Assembly: GCA_963838385.1 (NCBI GenBank)
Contig: CAWIRE010000006.1
Coordinates: forward strand, 558,001 to 622,000
Direction of reading: 5' to 3'
DNA from: DAHUYF01 sp963838385
GTDB taxonomy: Bacteria > Pseudomonadota > Alphaproteobacteria > ATCC43930 > CGMCC-115725
Length of the DNA stretch: 64,000 nucleotides
Shown: in pieces, positions 23,170 to 31,602 of the stretch
How the letters are laid out: every line of letters begins with the position of its first letter
Position numbering within the stretch: the first letter of the stretch is position 1
Made by a program: the position numbers and the translations under genes
Notes under the pieces: model-generated
The model's database searches: none
What the model saw: the letters and a program-made list of their open reading frames with translations, nothing else
Told to the model about the DNA's origin: nothing

Positions 23170-23612
23170 CCGCTATCCGCCCGCGTCCAGGTCTGCGTCT
23201 GGCCGAAGAAGGGATCGACGAGATAGCCGCGCAGGTCCAGCTTGTTGCCGTCGAGCGTGAACTGCGCCTGATAGGTCTTGCCGGCGTCGGGATCATAGAT
23301 CCAGCCGCCATCCCATTGGTCGGGCTTGGCCTGGTGGAAATCGCCGAGCATGACGAGGCCGCAGAGCGGCCGGTGCCGGAGCGCGGGATCGGGATTGTTC
23401 TCGTCCACCGCCGGCGCGCCGTGGCGCAGCGGCTCGATCATCCAGACGAGCTTGCCGCAGACCTTGTCGGCGCAGCGATAGATGTCGATCACGCCGCGCT
23501 TGGATTCGCTGACCCAGCGCCCGAGCGGCGTGCCGGGCGCCGTGTCCTGGGCCGCGGCGACCGGCCCGAAGGCGACGCCGACGAGAACCAGGCAGGCGGC
23601 AAGGCGATGCAT
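23154..23612 (-). CDS. DUF2147 family periplasmic protein
   Basis: A 152-residue protein with a signal peptide ('MHRLAACLVLVGVAFGPVAAAQ', cleavage after about residue 21) and a DUF2147 domain ('GRWVSESKRGVIDIYRC', 'CGKLVWMIEPLR', 'GWIYDPDAGKTYQ', 'LRGYLVDPFFGQTQTW'). The function of the family is unknown. ATG 23612 follows GGAGG on the minus strand; a start 21 bases upstream is less likely. Confidence 0.85.
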   Translation of the reverse strand: MHRLAACLVLVGVAFGPVAAAQDTAPGTPLGRWVSESKRGVIDIYRCADKVCGKLVWMIEPLRHGAPAVDENNPDPALRHRPLCGLVMLGDFHQAKPDQWDGGWIYDPDAGKTYQAQFTLDGNKLDLRGYLVDPFFGQTQTWTRADSGYGSC

Positions 23613-23742
23613 GCGGACCTCCGCTGTCTCCACTTGGACGAACGGGCAAGACGATTTACAACCGGATTTGGTATGTCAAGCGGCGCGCCGCCTTGCAGCA
23701 CCCTCCTTCGCCTTGTATGCCTAGCGCCCGGCCGATCCCGCC

Positions 23743-24138
23743 ATGAACCTTCTGCTCACCTATCTCGTCATTGCCATCGGCAGCGCTTTGGGCGGCCTCG
23801 CCCGTTACGGCTGCGGCTTGCTGGCGGTGGCGGCGTGGGGCCCGTCCTTTCCCTGGAGCACCATCCTCATCAATCTCGGCGGCTCCTTCGTCATCGGCGG
23901 CTTCGCCACCCTCACCGGCCCGAATGGCCGCCTCTATGTCGGCCCGCTCGGCCGGCAATTCGTGATGGTGGGAGTGTGCGGCGGCTACACCACCTTCTCC
24001 GCCTTCAGCCTGGAGACGCTGGCCCTCGTGCAGCACGGCCGCCCGCTCGCGGCGCTCGCTTATCTGGCGCTCACCCTGGCGCTCGGCCTCGCCGGCGTGT
24101 GGGTCGCCGACGAGATTGCGCGGAAGGTTAATGAATGA
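23743..24138 (+). CDS. crcB: Fluoride channel CrcB/Fluc, first copy
   Basis: A 131-residue protein with four membrane helices. Family motifs include 'GSALGGLARYGCG', 'PWSTILINLGGSFVIGG' and 'GVCGGYTTFSAFSLET', which contains the pore Thr/Ser and Phe track. Fluc channels are dual-topology dimers that export fluoride. It overlaps the second crcB by 8 bp. No fluoride riboswitch consensus was recognised upstream. Confidence 0.92.
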   Translation: MNLLLTYLVIAIGSALGGLARYGCGLLAVAAWGPSFPWSTILINLGGSFVIGGFATLTGPNGRLYVGPLGRQFVMVGVCGGYTTFSAFSLETLALVQHGRPLAALAYLALTLALGLAGVWVADEIARKVNE

Positions 24139-24598
24139 TCGCAGTAAGATCAGACAAGTTCATGATCATGCGGTATTGTTGCGCGAGATACCGCCGGGAC
24201 GGCGCGGCGTGACAGGCTCGCTCTGGGTGCTGTTGGGCAGCGCGCTCGGCGGCATGGGGCGCTATGCTCTGTCCGGCTTCATCGCCCGCCGCATCGGCGA
24301 GGTCTTTCCCTGGGGCACGTTGCTGGTGAACATCAGCGGCGCCTTCGTCATCGGCATCGCCGCCGGCGCGGTCGCGCCCGGCGGCGCGCTGCCCGGCGAC
24401 CCGACGGTGCGGCAACTGGTGATGACCGGGCTCTGCGGCGGCTTCACGACCTTTTCCTCGTTCAGCCTGAACACGCTCAACCTGGCGCGCGCCGGCGATC
24501 GCGGACGCGCGCTCGCCAACATCGTCGCCTCGGTGGCGCTCTGCTTCCTTGCCGTCTGGGCGGGATACGCCCTCGGCACGCTTCTTCCCGGAGGATGA
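24131..24598 (+). CDS. crcB: Fluoride channel CrcB/Fluc, second copy
   Basis: A 155-residue paralogue of the preceding gene with the same motifs ('GSALGGMGRYALSGF', 'PWGTLLVNISGAFVIG', 'GLCGGFTTFSSFSLNT') plus a 26-residue hydrophilic N-terminal extension. ATG 24131 overlaps the first crcB stop and has GGAAGG upstream; a GTG at 24209 would give a family-length protein without the extension. Tandem crcB genes can encode homodimeric or heterodimeric channels. Confidence 0.9.
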   Translation: MNDRSKIRQVHDHAVLLREIPPGRRGVTGSLWVLLGSALGGMGRYALSGFIARRIGEVFPWGTLLVNISGAFVIGIAAGAVAPGGALPGDPTVRQLVMTGLCGGFTTFSSFSLNTLNLARAGDRGRALANIVASVALCFLAVWAGYALGTLLPGG

Positions 24599-24602
24599 TC
24601 CC

Positions 24603-24944
24603 ATGAAAATTCCCCGCGATGCCATGCTGCTGCGCATCTTCATCGGCGAGGACGACCGCTACGAGCATCTGGCGCTCTTCGAGGCGATCGTGCTCAAGGC
24701 GCGCGAGCAGCATCTCGCCGGCGCCACCGTGCTGCGCGGACCGATGGGCTTCGGCCTCTCCAGCCGGCTGCACACCGCCAAGGTGATGCGGCTGTCCGAG
24801 GATCTGCCGGTGGTCGTCGAGATCGTCGACAGCGAGGACAAGATCGACGCCTTCCTGCCGCTGCTCGATGGCATGATCGGCAGCGGCCTCGTCACCCTGG
24901 AGAAGGTGAAGGTGCTGCAATACGGCAAGGACAAATCGCCCTGA
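24603..24944 (+). CDS. DUF190 protein, CrcB companion
   Basis: A 113-residue protein of the DUF190 family, a PII-like ferredoxin-fold protein often encoded with crcB. Features are 'LLRIFIGEDDRYEHLALFEAIV', 'LAGATVLRGPMGFG' and 'LPVVVEIVDSEDKI'. ATG 24603 lies 4 bases after the second crcB stop, with GGAGG upstream. A regulatory or accessory role in fluoride resistance is suggested by context only. Confidence 0.88.
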   Translation: MKIPRDAMLLRIFIGEDDRYEHLALFEAIVLKAREQHLAGATVLRGPMGFGLSSRLHTAKVMRLSEDLPVVVEIVDSEDKIDAFLPLLDGMIGSGLVTLEKVKVLQYGKDKSP

Positions 24945-24967
24945 GCGGGGCAAGCGGAGACATCGTC

Positions 24968-25510
24968 ATGGACATCGACAGGATCGCGATCGGCCGCAAC
25001 CCGCCGGAGGAGGTCAACGTCGTCATCGAGATCCCGCAGGGCGGCCCGCCGGTCAAATACGAGATCGACAAGGCGTCGGGCGCGCTGCTGGTCGACCGCT
25101 TCCTGCACACGGCGATGTTCTATCCCGCCAATTACGGCTTCGTGCCGCATACGCTCTCGGCCGACGGCGATCCCGTCGACGTGCTGGTGGTGGCGCAGGT
25201 GGCGGTGGTGCCGGGCGCGGTGATCCGCTCGCGCCCGGTCGGCGCGCTGCTGATGGAGGATGAGAGCGGCGGCGACGAGAAGATCCTGGCCGTGCCGGTC
25301 GACGAGCTCCACCCCTTCTATCGCGGCGTGCGCAGCTATCGCGACCTGCCGCCGCTGCTGTGCGAGCAGATCACGCATTTCTTCCGCCACTACAAGGACC
25401 TCGAGCCCGGCAAATGGGTCAAGGTGACGCGCTGGGCCGACGCCGACGAGGCCAAGGCGATGCTCCAGGCCGGCATCGACCGCGCCCGCCAGGAGACCGC
25501 CAAGCCATGA
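24968..25510 (+). CDS. ppa: Inorganic pyrophosphatase
   Basis: A 180-residue family I soluble pyrophosphatase that hydrolyses PPi to two phosphates in the cytoplasm. The signature 'DGDPVDVLVV' (about 60-69) supplies metal-binding aspartates; 'YPANYGFVPHTL' and the C-terminal 'HFFRHYKDLEPGKWVKV' are family blocks. It overlaps the mazG start by 4 bases (ATGA), so the two are co-translated. Confidence 0.95.
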   Translation: MDIDRIAIGRNPPEEVNVVIEIPQGGPPVKYEIDKASGALLVDRFLHTAMFYPANYGFVPHTLSADGDPVDVLVVAQVAVVPGAVIRSRPVGALLMEDESGGDEKILAVPVDELHPFYRGVRSYRDLPPLLCEQITHFFRHYKDLEPGKWVKVTRWADADEAKAMLQAGIDRARQETAKP

Positions 25511-26313
25511 GCGCCGCCCCCGATCTCGCGCGCCTTCTCGACATCATGGCGCGGCTGCGCGATCCCGAGCGCGGCTGCCCCTGGGACCGTGCGCAAAGCT
25601 TCGCCACCATCGCGCCCTACACCATCGAGGAGGCCTATGAGGTGGCCGAGGCCGGCGAGCGCGGCGACCCGGTCGCGCTCAAGGACGAGCTCGGCGATCT
25701 CCTCTTCCAGGTCGTGTTCCATGCCCGCATGGCCGAGGAGGCGCGGCTCTTCGCCTTCAACGACGTGGCGCGCGCGATCGCCGACAAGATGCTGCGGCGC
25801 CATCCGCATGTCTTCGGCGACGCGGTGATCGCCGACGAGGCGGCGCAGACCGTGGCCTGGGAGGCACACAAGGCGGCCGAGCGCCGCGCCAAGGCTGCGG
25901 CCGACGGCGTGGCCGAGAGCGCGCTCGACGGCGTCGGCACGGCGCTCCCCGCCCTCACCCGCGCCGAGAAGCTGCAGCGCCGCGCCGCACGCGTGGGCTT
26001 CGACTGGCCGGATCTGCCGCCGATCCTCGACAAGATCGCCGAGGAGATCGGCGAGGTGCGGGATGCGCTCGACACCGGCGAGCCCGCGCGCGTCGCCGAC
26101 GAGATCGGCGATCTGCTCTTCGCCGTGGTCAATCTGGCGCGCCGCGCCGGGACCGATCCCGAGCAGGCGCTGCGCGGCGCCTGCCGCAAGTTCGACCGCC
26201 GCTTCCGCCGCGTCGAGGCGCTGCTGGCCGAGACCGGCCGCGCGCCCGAAACCGCCGGCCTCGACGAGATGGAAGCGCAGTGGCAAAAGGCCAAGGCCGA
26301 GGAGAAGATGTAA
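25507..26313 (+). CDS. mazG: Nucleoside triphosphate pyrophosphohydrolase MazG
   Basis: A 268-residue enzyme that hydrolyses NTPs to NMP and PPi, in keeping with coupling to pyrophosphatase. It has two MazG domains. The first (about 10-120) shows 'CPWDRAQSFATIAPYTIEEAYEV' and 'DELGDLLFQVVFHARMAEE'; the second (about 165-240) shows 'KIAEEIGEVRDAL' and 'ADEIGDLLFAVVNLAR'. The ExxE/ExxD metal ligands are intact in both. The start ATG overlaps the ppa stop. Confidence 0.94.
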   Translation: MSAAPDLARLLDIMARLRDPERGCPWDRAQSFATIAPYTIEEAYEVAEAGERGDPVALKDELGDLLFQVVFHARMAEEARLFAFNDVARAIADKMLRRHPHVFGDAVIADEAAQTVAWEAHKAAERRAKAAADGVAESALDGVGTALPALTRAEKLQRRAARVGFDWPDLPPILDKIAEEIGEVRDALDTGEPARVADEIGDLLFAVVNLARRAGTDPEQALRGACRKFDRRFRRVEALLAETGRAPETAGLDEMEAQWQKAKAEEKM

Positions 26314-26318
26314 GCCCC

Positions 26319-27311
26319 ATGTCGAAGCTCCGCCTGACGCTGGCCTGCTGGGATTACGACCGCACCCGCGCGCTCGCCGACGGCAGCGTCGCGCCCGACG
26401 GCATCGACCTCAACTATCTGACGCTGCCGGTGGAGGAGACCTTCTTCCGCATGCTGCGCCACCGCGAGTTCGACGTGGCCGAGATGTCGCTCTCGTCCTA
26501 CGCCGTCTCGCTGCTGCGGCCCGACCCGGCCTTCATCGCCATCCCCGTCTTTCCCTCGCGCATGTTCCGCCATTCTTGCATCTTCGTCTCGGCGAAGAGC
26601 GGCATCGCCGAGCCGGCGCAGCTCGCCGGCAAGCGCATCGGCACGCCGGAATACCAGATGACGGCGCCGGTCTGGATCCGCGGCATCCTCCAGGACGAGC
26701 ACGGCGTCGATCCCGCGAGCTGCACCTATGTCACCGGCGGCGAGGAGGAGCCCGGGCGCGACGAGAAGCTGAAGCTCGATCTGCCGGCGAAGTTCCGCAT
26801 CGCGCCGCTGGGCCCGCAGCAGACGCTCGCCGCCATGATCGCTTCGGGCGAGATCGATGCGCTGCATACCGCGCGCGCGCCCTCGACCTACCGCACGCAG
26901 CCCGGCGCCGTGCGCCGCCTGTTCGAGAATTACGTCGAGATCGAGCGCGCCTATTTCCGCAAGACGCGCATCTTCCCCATCATGCACACCGTGGTGCTCC
27001 GCCGCGACCTCTATCGCCAGCAGCCCTGGATCGCCCAGTCGCTGCAGAAGGCCTTCCTCCAGGCGCAACGCAAGACCTATGACGACCTCGCCATCAGCGC
27101 CGCGCTCAAGACCATGCTGCCCTGGCAGATGGCGCATGTCGAAGAGGTCCGGCGCGAGCTGGGCGAGGATTGGTGGGCCTATGGGCTCGAGCCCAACCGG
27201 CATGTGCTCGAGACCTTCCTGCGCTATCACCATGAGCAGGGCTTGTCCGGGCGCCGGCTGGTGCCGGAGGAGCTCTTCGCGCCCGAGGCGCTGGAGCGCT
27301 TCAAGATCTGA
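26319..27311 (+). CDS. 4,5-dihydroxyphthalate decarboxylase-like / periplasmic-binding-fold protein
   Basis: A 330-residue protein without a signal peptide, opening 'MSKLRLTLACWDYDRTRALADG'. It has the type-2 periplasmic-binding fold of the Pht5/4,5-dihydroxyphthalate decarboxylase family: 'EETFFRMLRHREFDVAEMSLSSY', 'QLAGKRIGTPEYQMTAPVW', 'ASGEIDALHTARAP'. Members are often misnamed ABC substrate-binding proteins. The true substrate is unknown, and no phthalate genes are nearby. Confidence 0.8.
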   Translation: MSKLRLTLACWDYDRTRALADGSVAPDGIDLNYLTLPVEETFFRMLRHREFDVAEMSLSSYAVSLLRPDPAFIAIPVFPSRMFRHSCIFVSAKSGIAEPAQLAGKRIGTPEYQMTAPVWIRGILQDEHGVDPASCTYVTGGEEEPGRDEKLKLDLPAKFRIAPLGPQQTLAAMIASGEIDALHTARAPSTYRTQPGAVRRLFENYVEIERAYFRKTRIFPIMHTVVLRRDLYRQQPWIAQSLQKAFLQAQRKTYDDLAISAALKTMLPWQMAHVEEVRRELGEDWWAYGLEPNRHVLETFLRYHHEQGLSGRRLVPEELFAPEALERFKI

Positions 27312-27353
27312 GTCGAGAACCTCGCAAAAGCCTCAAACAGCTGCGATAAGCGC

Positions 27354-27403
27354 TTAAAATCCCCTGCGAAATTCCTGTCGCCGGTCGCCGGTTGCGAGAT
27401 AAT
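27354..27403 (+). promoter_or_regulatory. Upstream block shared with 31220-31270 (copy A)
   Basis: 50 bp from 'ttaaaat' to 'gagataat', ending 70 bases before the Sel1-like gene. It matches the block at 31220 at 26 of its first 42 positions, including an identical 'cggttgc' followed by a GATAAT -10-like hexamer at the same spacing. It probably holds a promoter; the shared pattern suggests common control. Confidence 0.4.
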
Positions 27404-27473
27404 CCGCAGCCTCGGATCAGCGGGTTTCAGGCGAACGGCCGCAGCCCGCCTCCGGCCCCGGTGAGAGGGTGCG

Positions 27474-28367
27474 ATGCTCAGCAGCGAGAAGCGGGCGAAC
27501 GTCACGTCGGTCCCGCGCGGCGGCAAGGAGAGCGAAGCGGAGGAGCCGGCGCCGGCGGCCTCGCTCGTGGCCCTGCCGCGCGGCGGCGCCCGGCAGCGGC
27601 TGCTGGCATCGATGGGCGAGGCCGGGACCGCCGAGAGAGACTCTGCGGACGAGCCGCTTGCGGCCGAGGCGAGCGCGGGCGGCGGGTCCGTGCTGGTCAG
27701 CAAGGGCGATGCCTCCGCCTCGGGCTTCCGCCCGTGGTACTGGTCCTACGAGCGCGACGGGGCTCCGCCGGTGAGCGACAGCGCGGTCTCGGTGACGCCG
27801 TTCCCGGCCAGCGCGCCGTCACCGGTCAGCCCCCCTGACCCCGTCAGCGCGCCGGCCACATCGCAAAAGCCTGGACGGCGCGCCGTGCGGCCGGGGCTGG
27901 TCGCCGGCTGCGCGGCGCTGGCGCTGATCGCCGGCGCCGGCATTGCCGCCCTGCACCGCCTGCCGCCGCCCGCCGCGGCACCGCCGGCGTTGGCGATCGC
28001 CGCGCCGCCGCCGGCGGCGCCTGCCGTCGTCAGCGCGCCGGCCAAGCCCGTCGCGGCGGCCGAGCCGGCACCCACGATCTCGCAGCCGGAGATGGACGAG
28101 CTGATGGCGCGCGGCCGGCAGATGCTCGCCACCGGCGACATCGTCGCGGCGCGGCTGTTCTTCGAGCGCGCCGCCGAGGCCGGCAACGCCGCCGCCGCCG
28201 CCGAGGCGGGCAAGACCTACGATCCGCTCTTTCTCGCCGAGGCCCGGGCGCGCGGCATCCGCGGCGATCCCGTCGCCGCGGCGCGCTGGTATCGCCAGGC
28301 GAGCGCCGGCGGCGACCGCGAGGCCGACGGGCTGATGCAGCGGCTGATGGCCCGATACGCCGGGTGA
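27474..28367 (+). CDS. Membrane-anchored Sel1-like repeat protein
   Basis: A 297-residue protein: a disordered Ala/Pro/Ser-rich N-terminus (1-135), one membrane helix (about 143-160, 'LVAGCAALALIAGAGIAAL'), a Pro/Ala linker and a C-terminal helical repeat region. In that region 'QMLATGDIVAARLFFERAAEAGNAAAA' and 'GDPVAAARWYRQASAGGDREA' resemble Sel1/TPR repeats. It precedes the TAXI-type binding protein gene by 34 bp and may be in its operon. Function unknown. Confidence 0.72.
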   Translation: MLSSEKRANVTSVPRGGKESEAEEPAPAASLVALPRGGARQRLLASMGEAGTAERDSADEPLAAEASAGGGSVLVSKGDASASGFRPWYWSYERDGAPPVSDSAVSVTPFPASAPSPVSPPDPVSAPATSQKPGRRAVRPGLVAGCAALALIAGAGIAALHRLPPPAAAPPALAIAAPPPAAPAVVSAPAKPVAAAEPAPTISQPEMDELMARGRQMLATGDIVAARLFFERAAEAGNAAAAAEAGKTYDPLFLAEARARGIRGDPVAAARWYRQASAGGDREADGLMQRLMARYAG

Positions 28368-28401
28368 GACCGCCCGGCTCGATGTCCAAGGGGTGACCGG
28401 C

Positions 28402-29529
28402 ATGAGCGTCCGCGCAACCGATCTACGCCGCCTGCTCGCCGCCGCCGTGGCGGCGCTGGCGCTGGCGCTGCCGGCCAGCGGCGCCGGCGCCGCCGATGCG
28501 CTGGCCGAGCGCGCCAATCGCGGCCTCGTCGAGATCATCGCCGGCAGCGCCGGCGACAGCTCGCTGCGCATGGTCGAGGATCTCGCCGAGGTGCTCGACG
28601 ACGGCGCGACGCGGCGCGTGCTGCCGGTGGTCGGCAAGGGCGCGTTCCAGAACCTCGCCGATCTCCGGGTGCTGCGCGGCGTCGACCTCGCCATCGTCCA
28701 GACCGACGTGCTGGACCAGGCCCGCGCGCAGAAGCTCTCGCCCACTATCGACGGCGTCACCTACATCGCCAAGCTCGGCAACGACGAGTTCCACCTGCTG
28801 GCGCGCGGCGATATCGCCAGCATCGGCGATCTCGCCGGCAAGAAGGTGAATTTCGGCACGCCCAGCGACGGCGCCGCCTTCACCGGTCCGCGGCTCTTCG
28901 ATCTCCTCGGCATCCAGGTCGAGCCGACCGGCTTCGGCCAGGCGCTGGCGCTGGAGAAGCTGCGGCGCGGCGAGATCGCGGCGATGGCGGTGGTGGTGGG
29001 CAAGCCCGCGCCGCTCTTCGCCGCGGTGCGGCCGCAGGATCATCTGCATTTCCTCGCCGTGCCGCTGAAGGGCGGCCTCGCCGCCGCCTACCTGCCGGCG
29101 CGGCTCGGCAGCGAGGAATATCCCGACCTCGTGCCGCCGGGCGGCGGGGTCGACACGGTCGCCGTCGGCACCGTGCTGGTCGTCGCCGGCCTTTCTCCCG
29201 AGACCGAGCGCTATCGCAACGTGGCGAATTTCGTCGAGGCCTTTTTCACTCAGTTTCCCAAGCTGCTCGAGGCGCCGCATCATCCGAAATGGCAGGAAGT
29301 GAACCTCGCGGCCGAGGTGCCGCACTGGCGTCGCTTCGCCCCGGCCGAGGCCTGGATCAAGCGCAACGGCAGCGCGCCGGCCGCCTTCAGCGAGGATCAG
29401 CTGCGCGACATCTTCACCCGCTTCCTCGACGAGCGCAGCAAGGCGAGCGGACGGGAGACGCTGACCGCCGAGCAGAAGGACCAGCTCTACGACCAGTTCC
29501 GCCAGTGGCAGGGCGAGCATCGGAACTGA
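28402..29529 (+). CDS. TAXI-family TRAP-type solute-binding protein
   Basis: A 375-residue periplasmic protein with an N-terminal signal peptide (about 1-31, 'RRLLAAAVAALALALPASGAGA') and the TAXI/NMT1-like binding fold: 'IIAGSAGDSSLRMVEDLAEV', 'LRGVDLAIVQTDVLDQAR', 'IGDLAGKKVNFGTPSDGA'. No DctQ/DctM-type permease is adjacent, so the partner must lie elsewhere or it has a sensory role. An extended C-terminus of about 100 residues ends in a charged helix ('KDQLYDQFRQWQGEHRN'). ATG 28402 follows AAGGGG; a GTG at 28393 is the alternative. Confidence 0.82.
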   Translation: MSVRATDLRRLLAAAVAALALALPASGAGAADALAERANRGLVEIIAGSAGDSSLRMVEDLAEVLDDGATRRVLPVVGKGAFQNLADLRVLRGVDLAIVQTDVLDQARAQKLSPTIDGVTYIAKLGNDEFHLLARGDIASIGDLAGKKVNFGTPSDGAAFTGPRLFDLLGIQVEPTGFGQALALEKLRRGEIAAMAVVVGKPAPLFAAVRPQDHLHFLAVPLKGGLAAAYLPARLGSEEYPDLVPPGGGVDTVAVGTVLVVAGLSPETERYRNVANFVEAFFTQFPKLLEAPHHPKWQEVNLAAEVPHWRRFAPAEAWIKRNGSAPAAFSEDQLRDIFTRFLDERSKASGRETLTAEQKDQLYDQFRQWQGEHRN

Positions 29530-29556
29530 GCCCGGCGCGGCAGCAAGGAGGACCCG

Positions 29557-31215
29557 GTGTTCCAGCGCTCCCGTTTCCGTCGGCGGCGATCCGGCGTGAT
29601 GCTGCGGTCGGGCCTGTTTCTGGCCGCCGCCGCTCTCGCCGTGCTGGCGCCGCTCGCCGCTGCGGCCGAGCCGCAGCCCCGGCGCGGCGGCGTGCTCGAC
29701 TTCGCGGTCGATGCCGAGCCCGGCAATTATGACTGCCACGCCAACGTCTCCTTCGCCTTCCTGCATCCGGTGGCGCCGCATTACTCGACCCTGCTCAAAT
29801 TCGACGGCGTGGCCTATCCGCAGGTGACCGGCGATCTTGCCGAAAGCTGGAGCGTCTCGGCCGACAAGCTCACCTATACCTTCAAGCTGCGCCCCAACGT
29901 GCTGTTCCATGACGGCAGCCGCCTCAGCTCGGCCGACGTCAAGGCGAGCTACGAGCGCATCGCCCACCCGCCCGAGGGCGTGGTCTCGGCGCGGCAGGTC
30001 TATTACGCCGCCATCGACCGCATCGAGACGCCGGACCCGCAGACGGTCGTCTTCCACCTGCGCTGGCCCGAGGCGGCGATGCTGGCGAATTTCGCCTCGC
30101 CCTGGAACTGCATCTACAGCGCGACCAAGCTCAAGGAGGACCCGCTCTTCCCCCAGACCCACATCCTCGGCACCGGCGCCTTCCGCTTCGTCGAGCACGT
30201 CAAGGGCGACCATTGGACCGGGAAGCGCTTCGATAAGTACTTCCTTCCCGGCCGGCCCTATCTCGACGGCTACGTCGCGCATTTCATGTCCGGCGCCAAG
30301 GTGATCGACGGGCTGGAGAAAGGCGCGGTGCAGGCCGAGTTCCGCAGCGTCACCCCGGCCGAGCGCGACCAGCTCGCCGCGGCGATGGGCGACAAGGCCT
30401 ATCTCGGCGAGACCCCCTGGCTGATCGATCTCATGGTGGTGTTCAACACGCAGAAGCCGCCCTTCGACGACGCCCGCGTGCGCCGCGCGCTCTCGCTCGC
30501 CATCGACCGCTGGCAGGCGGCGGAGAGCCTGCAGGCCACCACCTTCCTCAAATTCGTCGGCGGCGTGCTGCGGCCGGGCTTCGCCATGGCGACGCCGGAG
30601 AGCGAGCTCGAGGCGCTGCCGGGATTCGCGCGCGACATCGCGGCCGCGCGCGCCGAGGCGCGCCGCCTCCTGGCCGAGGCCGGGCGCAGCGGGCTGTCCT
30701 TCACCCTCACCAATCGCGACATCGCCATGCCCTACGGTCCCGCGGCGCAATACCTCATCGCCGCCTGGAAGGCGATCGGCGTCAGCGTCACGGAGCAGAA
30801 ATTCAACACCCGGGACTGGGAGGCCGCGCTGCAGCATCACGGCTTTGCCGTGGCGCTCGATTTCGGCGGCGACTATGTCGACGACCCGACCTTGCAGCTC
30901 GCCAAATACGTCTCCGCCGATCTGTCGCCGAGCAATTTCTCCGGCTCGACCGACCGCTTCCTCGACGGCCTCTATGTCGGCCAGGCGGTGACCCCGGATC
31001 CGCGGGAGCGCGCGCGGATCGTGCGCGCCTTCGAGCGCCGTGCGCTCACCGAGGCCTATAGCGTGCCGTTCCTGTGGTGGAACCGCATCGTCGCCGCGTC
31101 CACCGCGATGAAGGGCTGGCACCTTACCCCCAGCCATTACCTCGAGCAGGATCTCGTCAACGTTCTGGCTCGACCGCTGAGCGGCTTGGGAAAGAAGCTC
31201 AAAGATTGCTCGTAA
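29557..31215 (+). CDS. ABC transporter substrate-binding protein, family 5 (peptide/opine type)
   Basis: A 552-residue periplasmic binding protein of the DppA/OppA class. A twin-Arg-like, Arg-rich N-terminus is followed by a signal segment ending 'AAAAEPQPRRGG'. Family blocks include 'YSTLLKFDGVAYPQVTGDLAES', 'YTFKLRPNVLFHDGSRLSSADV' and 'DARVRRALSLAIDR'. The GTG start at 29557 has AAGGAGG upstream. It lies 27 bases after the TAXI gene, with no permease or ATPase genes following. Confidence 0.88.
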   Translation: MFQRSRFRRRRSGVMLRSGLFLAAAALAVLAPLAAAAEPQPRRGGVLDFAVDAEPGNYDCHANVSFAFLHPVAPHYSTLLKFDGVAYPQVTGDLAESWSVSADKLTYTFKLRPNVLFHDGSRLSSADVKASYERIAHPPEGVVSARQVYYAAIDRIETPDPQTVVFHLRWPEAAMLANFASPWNCIYSATKLKEDPLFPQTHILGTGAFRFVEHVKGDHWTGKRFDKYFLPGRPYLDGYVAHFMSGAKVIDGLEKGAVQAEFRSVTPAERDQLAAAMGDKAYLGETPWLIDLMVVFNTQKPPFDDARVRRALSLAIDRWQAAESLQATTFLKFVGGVLRPGFAMATPESELEALPGFARDIAAARAEARRLLAEAGRSGLSFTLTNRDIAMPYGPAAQYLIAAWKAIGVSVTEQKFNTRDWEAALQHHGFAVALDFGGDYVDDPTLQLAKYVSADLSPSNFSGSTDRFLDGLYVGQAVTPDPRERARIVRAFERRALTEAYSVPFLWWNRIVAASTAMKGWHLTPSHYLEQDLVNVLARPLSGLGKKLKDCS

Positions 31216-31219
31216 ATCC

Positions 31220-31270
31220 CTAAAATACCGTACAAAGTTTGTGTCTTTCCGGGGCGGTTGCGGGGATAAT
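31220..31270 (+). promoter_or_regulatory. Upstream block shared with 27354-27403 (copy B)
   Basis: 51 bp from 'ctaaaat' to 'ggggataat', directly after the binding-protein gene. It aligns without gaps to copy A over 42 positions, with identical 'cggttgc' and a GATAAT hexamer. Downstream is a tiny signal-peptide-like frame rather than a full gene. Confidence 0.4.
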
Positions 31271-31341
31271 CGCGGCTGGCGCTCGTGATCCCCCAGCGCC
31301 GGCCCGAGCCGGGCCGGCGCAGCCGCTCGAGGAGACTTCCG

Positions 31342-31473
31342 GTGTCCAAGCGCTACCTCTTCCGCCGGCGCCGACCCGGCGAGATCCTGTGGCCCAGCCT
31401 GCGCCTCAGCGGGGTCGCCCTGCTGGTGCTCATGACCCCTGCCGCCGCCGCGGCCGCCCCCTTCCTGCGCTGA
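31342..31473 (+). CDS. Tiny signal-peptide-like ORF (43 residues)
   Basis: GTG 31342 with a GAGGAG site encodes 'VSKRYLFRRRRPGEILWPSL' followed by a hydrophobic segment ending 'LVLMTPAAAAAAPFLR'. It looks like an Arg-rich signal peptide cut off just after the cleavage site, similar in style to the N-terminus of the preceding binding protein. It may be a decayed remnant of a duplicated gene, or not a gene at all. Confidence 0.35.
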   Translation: MSKRYLFRRRRPGEILWPSLRLSGVALLVLMTPAAAAAAPFLR

Positions 31474-31602
31474 TCCCGCGCCGAGCGCCGGCTCGATCCG
31501 CCGGGGCCGCCGCGCGCGCGGCCGCGCCGCGATGGACAGCGCCCGGCGCAGCAGGCACAATCGCCGCCAAATTCACGGATTTCGGATGTGGAGGATGCGG
31601 CT

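Noticed and set aside
23640..23742. Fluoride riboswitch before crcB
   Set aside because: No conserved crcB-motif segments (GGCGAUGG start or pseudoknot pairing) were recognised in the leader.
28423..31560. A 1,045-codon minus-strand frame across the two binding-protein genes
   Set aside because: It spans several real plus-strand genes with signal peptides and family motifs; its composition is that of an antisense shadow.
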